A stretch of 64,000 nucleotides of DNA from Candidatus Opimibacter skivensis (lineage in GTDB: Bacteria; Bacteroidota; Bacteroidia; Chitinophagales; Saprospiraceae), in contig JADKGY010000029.1 of assembly GCA_016722045.1 (NCBI GenBank), positions 372,001 to 436,000 on the forward strand. Reading direction: 5' to 3'. The stretch's first letter is position 1. Each line of letters opens with the position of its first letter. The position numbers and the translations under genes were made by a program. The notes beneath the pieces were generated by a model. That model searched no databases. It worked only from the letters and a program-made list of their open reading frames with translations, and had not been told where the DNA came from. This document shows positions 12,701 to 19,863 of this stretch, in pieces.

Positions 12701-14162
12701 CGATCGTGTACCCAACATTAACGGGATTCGACATTGATATCTGATACCAAACTGTATTTGATATCGCACTCTGACATGCAGGAGGTAACGGAAATCCTTC
12801 AGGATTAGCATATATGGTGGTACCATCTACACAGTTACCATTCGTAGGTAGTACTTCAGCATTACAGGGAAGATCATTTGGCGGAGGAACAGGATCGAAA
12901 ACATTCATACAAAAGTCACCAGTACAATTATTCTCAAATCCTACAGATACAAAATAGGTTTGACCGATGACGAGTAGATCATTATAGTCTAAAACTGTTC
13001 CATTAGCACAATCCAATGCCTGTGCACCGTTGATATCACAAGGATTGCCCGTAAACTGAACAAGCGCTATTTCAGGATCACAATTATTGAATACCGGATC
13101 GACTAAAATTGATACATCATTCCCCTGAGCAACAAATGAGTACCAGACATTATAGCTATCGCCCATGTTCCAACAGGAAAATAATCCAACGTCAGTAGAT
13201 GGATAGTCATTATTAACATCTACACCACTGATGACATCATAGCAAGTGGTCGGATCACTCAGGACACTTGCCGGAATAGTAATGGCCCCATTACAAAAAT
13301 CGTTAACTGCGGGGACAGGATTATCCACACATAGATCAAAATCACCTGTACCAGCAGAAAAACTGCTGTTCTGAAATCCTACGACAACGTAATATGTTTG
13401 ACCAATTGTCAGTTGATTGTCAAGTACAATATGATTTGTCCCTGTGGCACATCCTACCACAACTGCACCTACCGAATTGCAGGGGGTGACAAAATCAATA
13501 ACTGCTAGCTGTGCTACCCCGGGTCCGCCTGCAGGAATATGCGCATCAAGACTGACCCCTTGTGCAACAAACGAAAACCATACATTATAGGTTGACCCCG
13601 TGAAGCAACCCGGTGTCAGGATATCCGTAGAAGGGAAATCATTATTGTATTGAGTACATACCCCGTCTATATTACTCAGTGGGATAGCATTGCTGCAAGC
13701 ATCATTTGAAGCAGGTACTGGATTGTCAATACAGATGTCAAACACTCCCACACCATTATTTGTGAAAGAGACCATTACATAATATGTATTACCGATGGTC
13801 AGGACATTATCAACTACCAGAGTAGTCGCATTAGCGCAGTCAATTTCATTGAAATTAGCTGGTACACAGGCAGCTCCGGTAAAATTAGCTAGTGTGATTT
13901 CCGGTACACCGGGACCATTCGGTACACTTATCTGTGCACTTACACCCTGTGCCACAAACGTGTACCAAACATTGTTGTTAGATCCTACAGTACAGGAAGA
14001 AGGACCGACGTCAGGGGTGGCTCCTGTATTATCACTACCACTAACGCATGTACCATCCAAGGTGATGATTGATTGTGCGGTAGAACAATCATTGTTAGGT
14101 TGAGCTATGGTATATAGATATGATACTATACATATGCATAGCAAAGGAATTCTTAGTCGCAT
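6723..14162 (-). CDS. Giant T9SS-exported multidomain adhesin (about 2479 aa)
   Basis: This is the largest gene here. The frame opens at 14231, but the preferred start is the ATG at 14162. It gives a standard signal peptide (MRLRIPLLCICIVSYLYTIA), and a TATATTTG promoter box at 14229-14236 overlaps the upstream start. Domain order: five tandem modules of about 120-135 residues (about 22-705), each beginning with ND-x-C and containing VWYxFVAQG and LTIGQTYYVxVGF, like pre-peptidase C-terminal modules; a Cys- and Trp-rich region (about 707-955) I do not recognise; then more than a dozen Ig/PKD-like repeats (PGTYTVTVTDxxGC) and an SprB-like repeat. The type B T9SS sorting domain starts near 2389 (NVFSPNGDGFNDYF, FTRWGDLVF, GWDG, GDITIVR). 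Likely role: surface attachment or matrix. No enzymatic motif seen. Confidence 0.93.
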   Translation of the reverse strand: MRLRIPLLCICIVSYLYTIAQPNNDCSTAQSIITLDGTCVSGSDNTGATPDVGPSSCTVGSNNNVWYTFVAQGVSAQISVPNGPGVPEITLANFTGAACVPANFNEIDCANATTLVVDNVLTIGNTYYVMVSFTNNGVGVFDICIDNPVPASNDACSNAIPLSNIDGVCTQYNNDFPSTDILTPGCFTGSTYNVWFSFVAQGVSLDAHIPAGGPGVAQLAVIDFVTPCNSVGAVVVGCATGTNHIVLDNQLTIGQTYYVVVGFQNSSFSAGTGDFDLCVDNPVPAVNDFCNGAITIPASVLSDPTTCYDVISGVDVNNDYPSTDVGLFSCWNMGDSYNVWYSFVAQGNDVSILVDPVFNNCDPEIALVQFTGNPCDINGAQALDCANGTVLDYNDLLVIGQTYFVSVGFENNCTGDFCMNVFDPVPPPNDLPCNAEVLPTNGNCVDGTTIYANPEGFPLPPACQSAISNTVWYQISMSNPVNVGYTIDLTLDNGGPNTTVSIAIYEVTDCNSITNLVFFNCGAPPQAPIEFGPVDETATYYIMIATSEPNETDFSICVDEIPPCFTNDLCTTATVINNVVSDMAFVCVPGCNLFADPETFNNNCGIGDFSTVWFQVNTDGAATLMNINVQSDDFDAPTITLFHSISGDCSNIQNVGLTQSNLSCITGSGGEAEALGSNVGSNEIYYIAVSSLNNVGGNFTICVNTISQASACVTSSQIQITARSGGGPLTGPFFPGETVSICMNVNSYTAAGNGCQWFQGMIPIFGNGWDPSSFDSNGQPLNATVNGNNIGVAGNGLYGASTWDWFTGIGYHHNNIFFQVGDLDGNGTIEMCNILYDVNCPNLGGITGGCCGPCWANAGDPLPPGWFAYGINGSCPTLGPPPTVDWGDGNTCGGGMGPWHFCFDLVTRDYPDCLTDPTTMDLSLGFFTTADGETGSWTGGPSVCALDQPLSLGLPMCCNVLTEDDQVADPLCSGQVFVYSVDAPGVDFWTWTYDDAGGVTGGVDGQGGPGSLIIATLVNGGGTSGTGEYTFLGFAGGACPVYRIVLTVPVFPEIMASFTPLVLCATPTNPYIIGPDVIGGSGNYDYIWAPGGENTATISVDNPVNGTTYTVTVSDDVGCVGTASITIQVYTTFPVDIISPVLEQCIQNGPINLDVNATGNFPPFTYEWTDPGGGTFNTQSIMSDITGQHLVVVTDDEGCIGKDSVTITLDETPAVTVQGVIGQPAICDGNSTPLTAVASMGETPYIYDWDTPEGPDSGKNISATSPGTYTVTVEDNNGCTSTGTIDVLLQPSPVPDLGPNLLVCNFDEIIVVTPTELFSDYQWSTGPANNGINFITVNQVGTYTVTVTNEFGCTGETQVNIDLFPSTSFPMPDTFKICAGATVHLDGNDYGGPWDYFIWDECASCQCCVDYPAGDYTVTAYDDNGCSAVHAFTVANTISLTPNLQGPSVICTGSPITLTADPGFLTYSWSVPGSANSISVSAPGTYSVTVTDNVGCTGEESLTVVSGDFVAAITGPVSICSGVQSTLNAGAGFTSYVWSNSAVTDTIHANAGTYSVTVTNSSGCTSVANTTVVETPFVPIITGDNMICQTSETSTLDAGGPYANYVWSANAGGATSQTVTVTAGTYTVTITDISTCVANASFTVGNHPVPPVAITGLPDFCVGGNTQMTATAGYLNYIWNTSEVTPAITINTAGPYTVTITDANGCTNIATTTVNPPFQETVAITGSFIFCPGDVATLAVPPGYASVVWSTGPVNVDQIQTSFEGQVSVIVVDPGGCTAYDTVTTMSNATLYPKITGDSIICDAGPGVLDAGPGFDLYQWSGALGTGQTASVSSPGIYSVTVSSLSGCTGEDQITVISHASPSAVVTATASACDKQEPGGPSTLVNFTSQVTGGDLTGTWALVSGPSAVNLSNPNIVNFSGLPAGTYTFSYTTGAALTPCTNKSYNMVVTVNACACPAVSVGLAPDLCNDMGTINLNTLVTGTTGGVWTIISSPPGSNPAFITGNVLDASTADAGTYTLQYVVSGLAAYCTNSVTTTINVMRKPVAGLAAAPLQFCAGENQTVTLSSLLIGNDPGGMWKESSANPSTGGAFNSATGKFNVVAQLPGIYTFDYVVNGPGPCPDDQVTVQVEIENNPIADAGATATLDCNLPTTVLGGNGSSVGAEFVYSWVASNGGNVQNPNQLHAIATASGTYTLTVMNMMTGCSSTDQVIIDQIGTFPSAVNLVVKSPDCAGDPPGSAQVMAVTGGIAPYTYSLNNAAPVSSPVFNNLPAGDYELLVTDATGCKLRDSFTIQPQVNVSLSIVNFVHDTFVYAFGDTIKLAFLYSGTSDTPDSLVWKLGDSVICINCPVLELVADLSGKITLEAYDVRGCKITKSINYLVVRIRDVYIPNVFSPNGDGFNDYFTLFTKADVTGISMEVFTRWGDLVFRKADFAPNVPNIGWDGTFRNQQLNPGVYVYKIVIVYGDGLTEQVAGDITIVR

Positions 14163-14228
14163 TGTGAGTGTATAATTACTTGCCCAATAGAAGATGTTAA
14201 TGCCCGATGATTTCTCAATAGTTTGTTC

Positions 14229-14236
14229 CAAATATA
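14229..14236 (-). promoter_or_regulatory. TAnnTTTG promoter box (TATATTTG) for the giant adhesin
   Basis: Read on the minus strand the box is TATATTTG, an exact match to the Bacteroidota -7 consensus TAnnTTTG. It lies 66 nt upstream of ATG 14162 in a very AT-rich spacer, and it argues against the upstream start at 14231. Confidence 0.5.
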
Positions 14237-14496
14237 CAAATTATATACTGATAAAATAATATTCCACAGCTATTTCTATTTACTTTAGAAAAAATATACA
14301 AATTTAAATTTATAGTTAAATAATTGTAAATCAATTTATTATATATCAAAATATATCTTTTGTTCCTCAAGTTTGGAATTTCCAAAAAAAAATATTTGAC
14401 TGGAAAATGTCATTTCATATACTATTATACTATCCGGGACGTTAAATGGTTTTTTTTTGAAAAATAAGTAGCCACACAATTCAGTATGCCCCATTT

Positions 14497-15342
14497 TCAG
14501 GATTTTACTTTAAGCATTCTTTCAGCTCCCTGAAGATCCTCTCTGATCTCGTGTCTCTTCCACTCCCCGTTTCTAAAATAGTTCTGAATCTGATCTGCTC
14601 TAAATTCATTCATCTCCAGATAACATGATCCACCCGGCACAAGGTAACTTTTACATGTATTGGCGATTTTTTTATAGAAAACATCAGGATCACCACCAGA
14701 TGGATAGAGCGCCAAAGAAGGTTCGAAACGTAATTGGTTAATACTACCAGCTTCATCAAAGTCTCTGGACACATACGGTGGATTACTCACGATGACATCG
14801 AAAAGTCCTAATTCAAAAATTCCATCTGTTAGAAAGTCCTGTTGACTTAATTTAATATCAAGTTTATAGGCCTGAACATTATATCTGGCAATATCCAATG
14901 CAGGTTGTGATACATCAATTCCAAAAACAGAAGCGCTGTCTTTCAAATGCATTTTTAAAGCGATGGGTATGCAACCGCTCCCGGTCCCTATGTCCAATAT
15001 TCGGATTTCTCTTTGGGGTGAGCTTTTGATGTCTTCTATGATCCAGGCTACTAATTCTTCAGTTTCAGGTCGTGGGATGAGGACATCGGGTGTCACTTTT
15101 AATTTCATACCATAGAACCATGCGTGACCAGCGATATACTGGATAGGTTCGCCGGTCGATATCCTAAACAAAATGTTAGTTATTCTCTTTTCCTGATCCT
15201 GTGTGAGGTTTAATTCTGCACCGGGCGAAAATTCCATGATTTCTTCCCATACCCATCCGGAAAGATTTTCGGCCTCTCTGGCTTCTGCTATTTTCAGCTC
15301 CTCAAAAGCTGAGATTATTTTTCTTAAATTCCAAATACCCAT
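14497..15342 (-). CDS. prmC: Release factor glutamine N5-methyltransferase PrmC (HemK)
   Basis: PrmC methylates the Gln of the GGQ motif in peptide chain release factors RF1/RF2 using S-adenosylmethionine. The 281 residues match the family length. An N-terminal helical recognition domain is followed by the PRPETE segment (about 90-95), SAM-binding motif LDIGTGSGC (116-124) and the catalytic NPPY (187-190). The start overlaps the end of the upstream flippase gene by 19 nt, so the two are probably co-transcribed although functionally unrelated. Confidence 0.95.
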   Translation of the reverse strand: MGIWNLRKIISAFEELKIAEAREAENLSGWVWEEIMEFSPGAELNLTQDQEKRITNILFRISTGEPIQYIAGHAWFYGMKLKVTPDVLIPRPETEELVAWIIEDIKSSPQREIRILDIGTGSGCIPIALKMHLKDSASVFGIDVSQPALDIARYNVQAYKLDIKLSQQDFLTDGIFELGLFDVIVSNPPYVSRDFDEAGSINQLRFEPSLALYPSGGDPDVFYKKIANTCKSYLVPGGSCYLEMNEFRADQIQNYFRNGEWKRHEIREDLQGAERMLKVKS

Positions 15343-16622
15343 TTCGATATTATAAATACGCTACACAAACCAAGCACATATCCTATCCATACCGGAATAT
15401 TCATGATGGCATATGGCTTTATCTGATACCTTGACTTAAGCAAAAACATCAACACGATCTTCTCAAATATATAGGCAATCAACGTACCCCACACAATCCC
15501 CAGAATCCCAAATGAACGCATCAGTAAAATACTTGCAACAATATTCACCGCTAATTCAGCAATCGAAACATACCAAAGAATCTTTGTGTCCTGCCTGGCC
15601 GTCATGATCGCCTGAGGAAATATCAACTGCGTAAGTGTGAGTAATAAATATATATTAAAAATGAAGGCGCTGCTTCGATATTGAATTCCAAAAACAAACT
15701 CAAATAAAGGCACACTGCTGAACATAAATACAGCTACAATGGGATAACAAATATGCATCAATCGTGTAGTACGAAATCTTAGTTCTCCAAGCGATTGAAA
15801 TTCGCGAAGCTTCGGAATCATCATCGTACTCAACCCTGCGGAGAAGGCTAAAACAAGTGGAAACTCCCTCGCCCCATATCTGAAGATAGCAAAAGTCCCG
15901 GTGTCAAAATTTCGGGCTACAAGCCATGCATCAAAGCTACGGGCAATACCATTTGAAACAGCATACAAAATGAGTGGCCATGTAGCAGGCCAGATAATCC
16001 TGAGGATAGATTTTAAACGGAGATTAGGGATGAATTGCGTTTTCGTCATCATCCATATAAAACCAACCAAAGCATAGCAGAAAAGACCGATCAAAGCCCC
16101 TTGTAATCCAGGCAACCATTGTAAGCTGCTAAAGCAAGCGAAAGCAGGGCCAATCAGAACATAAAGCGATACCAATATTGTGTTTTGCCCTTTTAGTAAT
16201 CCTATAATTGGGGCGATCCAGACTGGGATAATAAGCACCTGGTATAACGCAAATAATTCTAGCCCTTCAAGTTGAGATCTTGCTGTAAATAATGGAACTA
16301 AAAACGAACGACCTGCCAAAAGAAAAAGCATAGTCACCAGCCCGCCTAGAAAATAGAGCCATAAAAATGTCGTCTCAAAATATTTTTCATTCAGCAAATG
16401 CTGATTAGCAAGATATCCTTTCACCAAGGCATCAGACCAGAAGAAGGTCATCAGGTACCCACAAAGCATCAGCATTTCGATTATTCCTACTGAATCAACA
16501 GACAGGAAACGAGCTAATACAATTGAGGAAAGGATAATACCGGTCTGCCGGCAAAGCATGAAAAACTGAACCTGGCGAACCGAGTCGTTAATAAAATTTT
16601 TATACAGAAGGACCCATTGCAT
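15324..16622 (-). CDS. Polysaccharide/O-antigen flippase-like membrane protein (MOP superfamily)
   Basis: A 432-residue, highly hydrophobic protein with about a dozen predicted membrane helices, no signal peptide and scattered basic residues in the loops. This is typical of Wzx/PST-type flippases that move lipid-linked oligosaccharides across the inner membrane. Phrases such as SFDAWLVARNF, FAIFRYGAREFPLV and FGILGIVWGTLIAYIFEK fit the oligosaccharide flippase family. It overlaps prmC downstream. No glycan gene cluster is adjacent, though two glycosyltransferases and kdsB lie within 10 kb. The substrate is unknown. Confidence 0.8.
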   Translation of the reverse strand: MQWVLLYKNFINDSVRQVQFFMLCRQTGIILSSIVLARFLSVDSVGIIEMLMLCGYLMTFFWSDALVKGYLANQHLLNEKYFETTFLWLYFLGGLVTMLFLLAGRSFLVPLFTARSQLEGLELFALYQVLIIPVWIAPIIGLLKGQNTILVSLYVLIGPAFACFSSLQWLPGLQGALIGLFCYALVGFIWMMTKTQFIPNLRLKSILRIIWPATWPLILYAVSNGIARSFDAWLVARNFDTGTFAIFRYGAREFPLVLAFSAGLSTMMIPKLREFQSLGELRFRTTRLMHICYPIVAVFMFSSVPLFEFVFGIQYRSSAFIFNIYLLLTLTQLIFPQAIMTARQDTKILWYVSIAELAVNIVASILLMRSFGILGIVWGTLIAYIFEKIVLMFLLKSRYQIKPYAIMNIPVWIGYVLGLCSVFIISKWVFGI

Positions 16623-16774
16623 AAGAATGACGAAAGATGGTCAAATCCTGCTAAACTTCCGTACTATTTATTTCATAGGTGCTTAACCAACGAGAAGCAT
16701 TCCTGTATAAATATGCATTAGCCAGATATTATGCATCATTTAGGCAGATACATTTCTGAACTAAAATAAATGAT

Positions 16775-17605
16775 ATGGAAACTCCAATCTGGCTTAGCAA
16801 AACTTTAAATGAAATTGTATTCGACGGCAGGAATAAATCATATGGTGCATTTGTCCTTAGGCGCGATTATGACCGGAAAATGGCATTGTCTGTTGTCATC
16901 TCCATAGGTTTCTTCCTACTTATCGTCAACATGCCAACCATCATCCGCAACCTGATAGGAGCAAGTACCGAACAAATATTAGTTGACATTCCTGGTACTG
17001 AAATCACATTGGTCGATATGAACAAACCTGTGCAAAACATCAAGCCACCTGTTTCTTCAAAAATCAAAGCAACCCCACCGCATCCAAAAACACAAATAAA
17101 ATTCATTCCGGTCAGCGTTGTTCCGGATGACAATCTTAAAGATGAACTTCCACCTACCCAACAGGAAATAAAAGCCGAAATCATCGGAACAAATACGACT
17201 GAAAATGATATAAATGGAATTGATCCGGGATTGATCGATGAACCAGGCGAAGGAACTGGTCAGGAAGTCATTGAAGAACCTGCGGTTTCAGGTCCTGTGT
17301 CCATATTTGCAGTGGAACAAAAACCTGAGTTTCCGGGTGGAGAAAAAGCGATGATGAAATATATTCAGGACCATCTTCATGTTTCCATAAATGATATCAA
17401 CGGCCAGTTAAATATTCTTATTCAATTCATTGTGGATAAAGAAGGAAATATCACTGATGTCAAAGTCATCCGAAGTTCCATCAAAAGTGTAGATCGGGAG
17501 GCAGCTAATATGGTAAGCGGAATGCCTAGATGGAAACCCGGCAAGCAAAATGGAAAGCCTGTCCGCGTCATCATGACACTTCCCATAAAGATTCAATTCC
17601 AATAA
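16775..17605 (+). CDS. TonB-family energy transducer
   Basis: This 276-residue inner-membrane protein has a short cytoplasmic N-terminus (motif FDGRNKSYGAFVLRRDYDR, typical of Bacteroidota TonB proteins), one membrane anchor (about 35-55) and a Pro/Lys-rich periplasmic linker (about 85-180). Its C-terminal TonB domain (about 183-276) has FPGGEKAMMKYI, QFIVDKEGNITDVKV and MPRWKPGKQNGKPV. It would pass proton-motive energy to TonB-dependent outer-membrane receptors, none of which is in this window. A near-consensus promoter box TACATTTC (16749-16756) lies 18 nt upstream. The ExbB/ExbD partners are not here. Confidence 0.9.
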   Translation: METPIWLSKTLNEIVFDGRNKSYGAFVLRRDYDRKMALSVVISIGFFLLIVNMPTIIRNLIGASTEQILVDIPGTEITLVDMNKPVQNIKPPVSSKIKATPPHPKTQIKFIPVSVVPDDNLKDELPPTQQEIKAEIIGTNTTENDINGIDPGLIDEPGEGTGQEVIEEPAVSGPVSIFAVEQKPEFPGGEKAMMKYIQDHLHVSINDINGQLNILIQFIVDKEGNITDVKVIRSSIKSVDREAANMVSGMPRWKPGKQNGKPVRVIMTLPIKIQFQ

Positions 17606-17650
17606 TTAGAACTAAGTAACCAATGGAATTAAGTTTTATCTTCATCTCAA

Positions 17651-18136
17651 ATGAAACAGAAACAGGTCAGTTTTTTATATTCGATCTATAGTAACAGGGA
17701 ATCGCTCTCCTCAGACGATCAAACACTTTTGGAAGAGGCCAGGCTGGCAACTGAAATGGCTTATGCCCCATATTCAAAATTCAAGGTCGGTGCAGCCATT
17801 CGTACAGATGATGGTCAGATTACAATCGGATCAAATCAGGAAAATGGAGCTTTTCCTATCGGGCAATGTGCAGAACGCGTTGCGTTATACAGACTTGCAC
17901 ATGAGCATGGGCGAAAACCTATTGATACGATTGCGATTGTGGTCGATAATGAAAATCAGCTTACACCTGCGAGCCCTTGTGGATCATGCAGGCAAATATT
18001 AAATGAGTACAGATCATTTCAAGAGCAACCTATGCGACTTTTACTGGCAGTCGCTGAAGGGGGTGAAGTCTTTGAAATTAATGACGTCAAAGACCTCCTT
18101 CCATTTGCATTTGACGGATCTTTTCTGGGTCAGTGA
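17651..18136 (+). CDS. cdd: Cytidine deaminase
   Basis: This enzyme deaminates cytidine and deoxycytidine to uridine forms in pyrimidine salvage. It is 161 residues long and shows the homotetrameric family signature: AYAPYSKFKVGAA (38-50), the catalytic CAE motif (Cys73, Glu75) and PCGSC (Cys110, Cys113). The three Cys bind zinc and the Glu relays the proton. It begins 45 nt after the TonB gene and could share its transcript. It ends 8 nt from the convergent kdsB gene with no obvious terminator between. Confidence 0.95.
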   Translation: MKQKQVSFLYSIYSNRESLSSDDQTLLEEARLATEMAYAPYSKFKVGAAIRTDDGQITIGSNQENGAFPIGQCAERVALYRLAHEHGRKPIDTIAIVVDNENQLTPASPCGSCRQILNEYRSFQEQPMRLLLAVAEGGEVFEINDVKDLLPFAFDGSFLGQ

Positions 18137-18144
18137 AAGGATGT

Positions 18145-18906
18145 TCAGTTTTCCTTTTGCATGATGATCGCAGTGACCAATTTAAGATCCTCTTCAGTAT
18201 CAATCCCTTTCGATTCCATTGTGGTCTCCAGACATTGTATCTGATAGCCATTCGCAAGCCAGCTTAGTTGCTCAAGTTTTTCCATGGATTCATATGGATG
18301 TCCAGAGAGTTTTTCAATGGCTAATAATGCTTGAGCAGTATAAGCATACAATCCAACATGCTTATAAAAAGTACCCTGACTCAACCATTTTTCAATGGGA
18401 AAATCTCTTACAAATGGGATAGCCTGTCTGCTGAAATACATTGCTCCCCCACTCCTGTTAACCACCACTTTGACGACGTTACTATTCTCCAGATCATCCG
18501 CATCATCAATCCGATGAATGAGCGTGGCAATACTTAATCCTGACTGTTCACAGATATAATTTGAAAGAAGATCGATCATGCCCGGATCGATTAAGGGCTC
18601 ATCACCCTGGATATTGACCACATGTGTCACCATAGGGAACTGGCTCAGGACTTCAGCACAACGGAATGTACCCGAAGGATGATCATATCGAGTCATGACG
18701 ACATCATGACCAAGTTTTTTAACATGATTGTAAATACGGATATCGTCTGTAGCTACACAAAAGTGGTCAATTGACTTAGCTTTCTGGACCTGTTCACAAA
18801 CCCGTTGGATCAGACTTTTGCCATGTATCTGAAGCAGGGGTTTTCCAGGTAACCTTTGAGATCCATACCTGGCCGGGATAATCGCCATTGTGCAATATGC
18901 GTTCAT
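18145..18906 (-). CDS. kdsB: 3-deoxy-manno-octulosonate cytidylyltransferase
   Basis: KdsB activates Kdo with CTP to CMP-Kdo for lipopolysaccharide inner-core synthesis. The N-terminal nucleotide-binding motif IIPARYGSQRLPGKPL is present, followed by IQGDEPLIDP, RSGGAMYFSRQAIPF and HVGLYAYTAQALL, all typical of the family. The frame extends upstream to 18930, but the family begins shortly before IIPARY. I choose the ATG at 18906 (253 aa); the ATG at 18888 is also possible. A box with one mismatch to TAnnTTTG overlaps the upstream start (18928-18935). The gene is divergent from the LysM gene. Confidence 0.93.
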   Translation of the reverse strand: MNAYCTMAIIPARYGSQRLPGKPLLQIHGKSLIQRVCEQVQKAKSIDHFCVATDDIRIYNHVKKLGHDVVMTRYDHPSGTFRCAEVLSQFPMVTHVVNIQGDEPLIDPGMIDLLSNYICEQSGLSIATLIHRIDDADDLENSNVVKVVVNRSGGAMYFSRQAIPFVRDFPIEKWLSQGTFYKHVGLYAYTAQALLAIEKLSGHPYESMEKLEQLSWLANGYQIQCLETTMESKGIDTEEDLKLVTAIIMQKEN

Positions 18907-18975
18907 GTATTGTGCATTGATATCCTGCAAAAGTCGATTTTTAAATTAAATATTACAAATTTATTTAATATGTAA

Positions 18976-18983
18976 TACATTTG
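18976..18983 (+). promoter_or_regulatory. TAnnTTTG promoter box (TACATTTG)
   Basis: An exact match to the Bacteroidota -7 consensus, 16 nt before the ATG of the LysM-domain gene. Confidence 0.5.
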
Positions 18984-18999
18984 TGACACAAACGATCCG

Positions 19000-19836
19000 A
19001 TGAGATACCTGTTACTCTTTAGTTTACTATGTATAACCCTTCGTATTTCAGGCCAGGCCGAAAATACTGAAGTACCCCCAAAAAAATTCATACACTACCT
19101 AGATCACGTCGGGTTGGTACTCATCGAATCACTGGATCCGGGTATGACGCTGTATGGGTTTTCCCGGAAATACAACGTTTCTATTGATTCCATTCTTGCC
19201 GCTAACCCTGATTTGGTACCCAACGCTATTCCATTGGGCTATCCGGTAAATATTCCGATATGGCCAGGTTCGATTTCTTTTTCACCACCTGCCGGTATAA
19301 ATCAGGAAATGGAGCTTGTCTATCAGGTTCAGCCAAAAGAAACCCTCTACCGGATTTCAAAAGGATTTCTTGGTGTCAGTCCTGAAACCATTTCAAATCT
19401 CAATCCTAATGTGGGACAAGGACTGGCTATAGGGCAAGTGCTGAAGATCGGATGGTATGTACCCTCATCCATCAAAGCTCCTTTTGCCGCTTCATCTGTA
19501 GCTGCCGGAAAGGATAGCATCTTATTAAAGCCCAAAGATTATATTCTGGAAGCGCATGAAGCGGGGAATAAAATCCAGGAACAAAAGGGTCTTGCTGTGT
19601 GGAAGCCAGGCAATGTAAATGCTCACTTCTATGTCCTCCATCCTACTGCCAAAGTAGGTTCGTATATGGAAATCACAAACCCAATGCTCAAACGAACGAT
19701 TACAGCCAAAGTAGCCGGACATATTCCGCCTGGATTATACCAATCAAATGTTGGGATCGTCGTATCGCCATCTACGGCAAGGGCGCTTGGTGCACTTGAC
19801 CAACAGTTTTACGCCCGCTGGCGTTACGTCGAGTAA
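19000..19836 (+). CDS. Exported LysM-domain protein with C-terminal barrel-like domain
   Basis: This 278-residue exported protein has a signal peptide (1-19) and two LysM peptidoglycan-binding repeats, about 37-86 (GMTLYGFSRKYNVSIDSILAANP) and 103-151 (KETLYRISKGF). After a linker the C-terminal ~75 residues (FYVLHPTAKVGSYMEITNP, GLYQSNVGIVVSPSTARALGALD) resemble the double-psi beta-barrel of RlpA-like proteins. The lytic Asp was not verified, so a peptidoglycan-binding or cleaving role remains inference. It stands alone between divergent kdsB and the cystathionine beta-synthase gene. Confidence 0.8.
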   Translation: MRYLLLFSLLCITLRISGQAENTEVPPKKFIHYLDHVGLVLIESLDPGMTLYGFSRKYNVSIDSILAANPDLVPNAIPLGYPVNIPIWPGSISFSPPAGINQEMELVYQVQPKETLYRISKGFLGVSPETISNLNPNVGQGLAIGQVLKIGWYVPSSIKAPFAASSVAAGKDSILLKPKDYILEAHEAGNKIQEQKGLAVWKPGNVNAHFYVLHPTAKVGSYMEITNPMLKRTITAKVAGHIPPGLYQSNVGIVVSPSTARALGALDQQFYARWRYVE

Positions 19837-19863
19837 GACCTATTTTTCGCATCTTTGCCTTTG

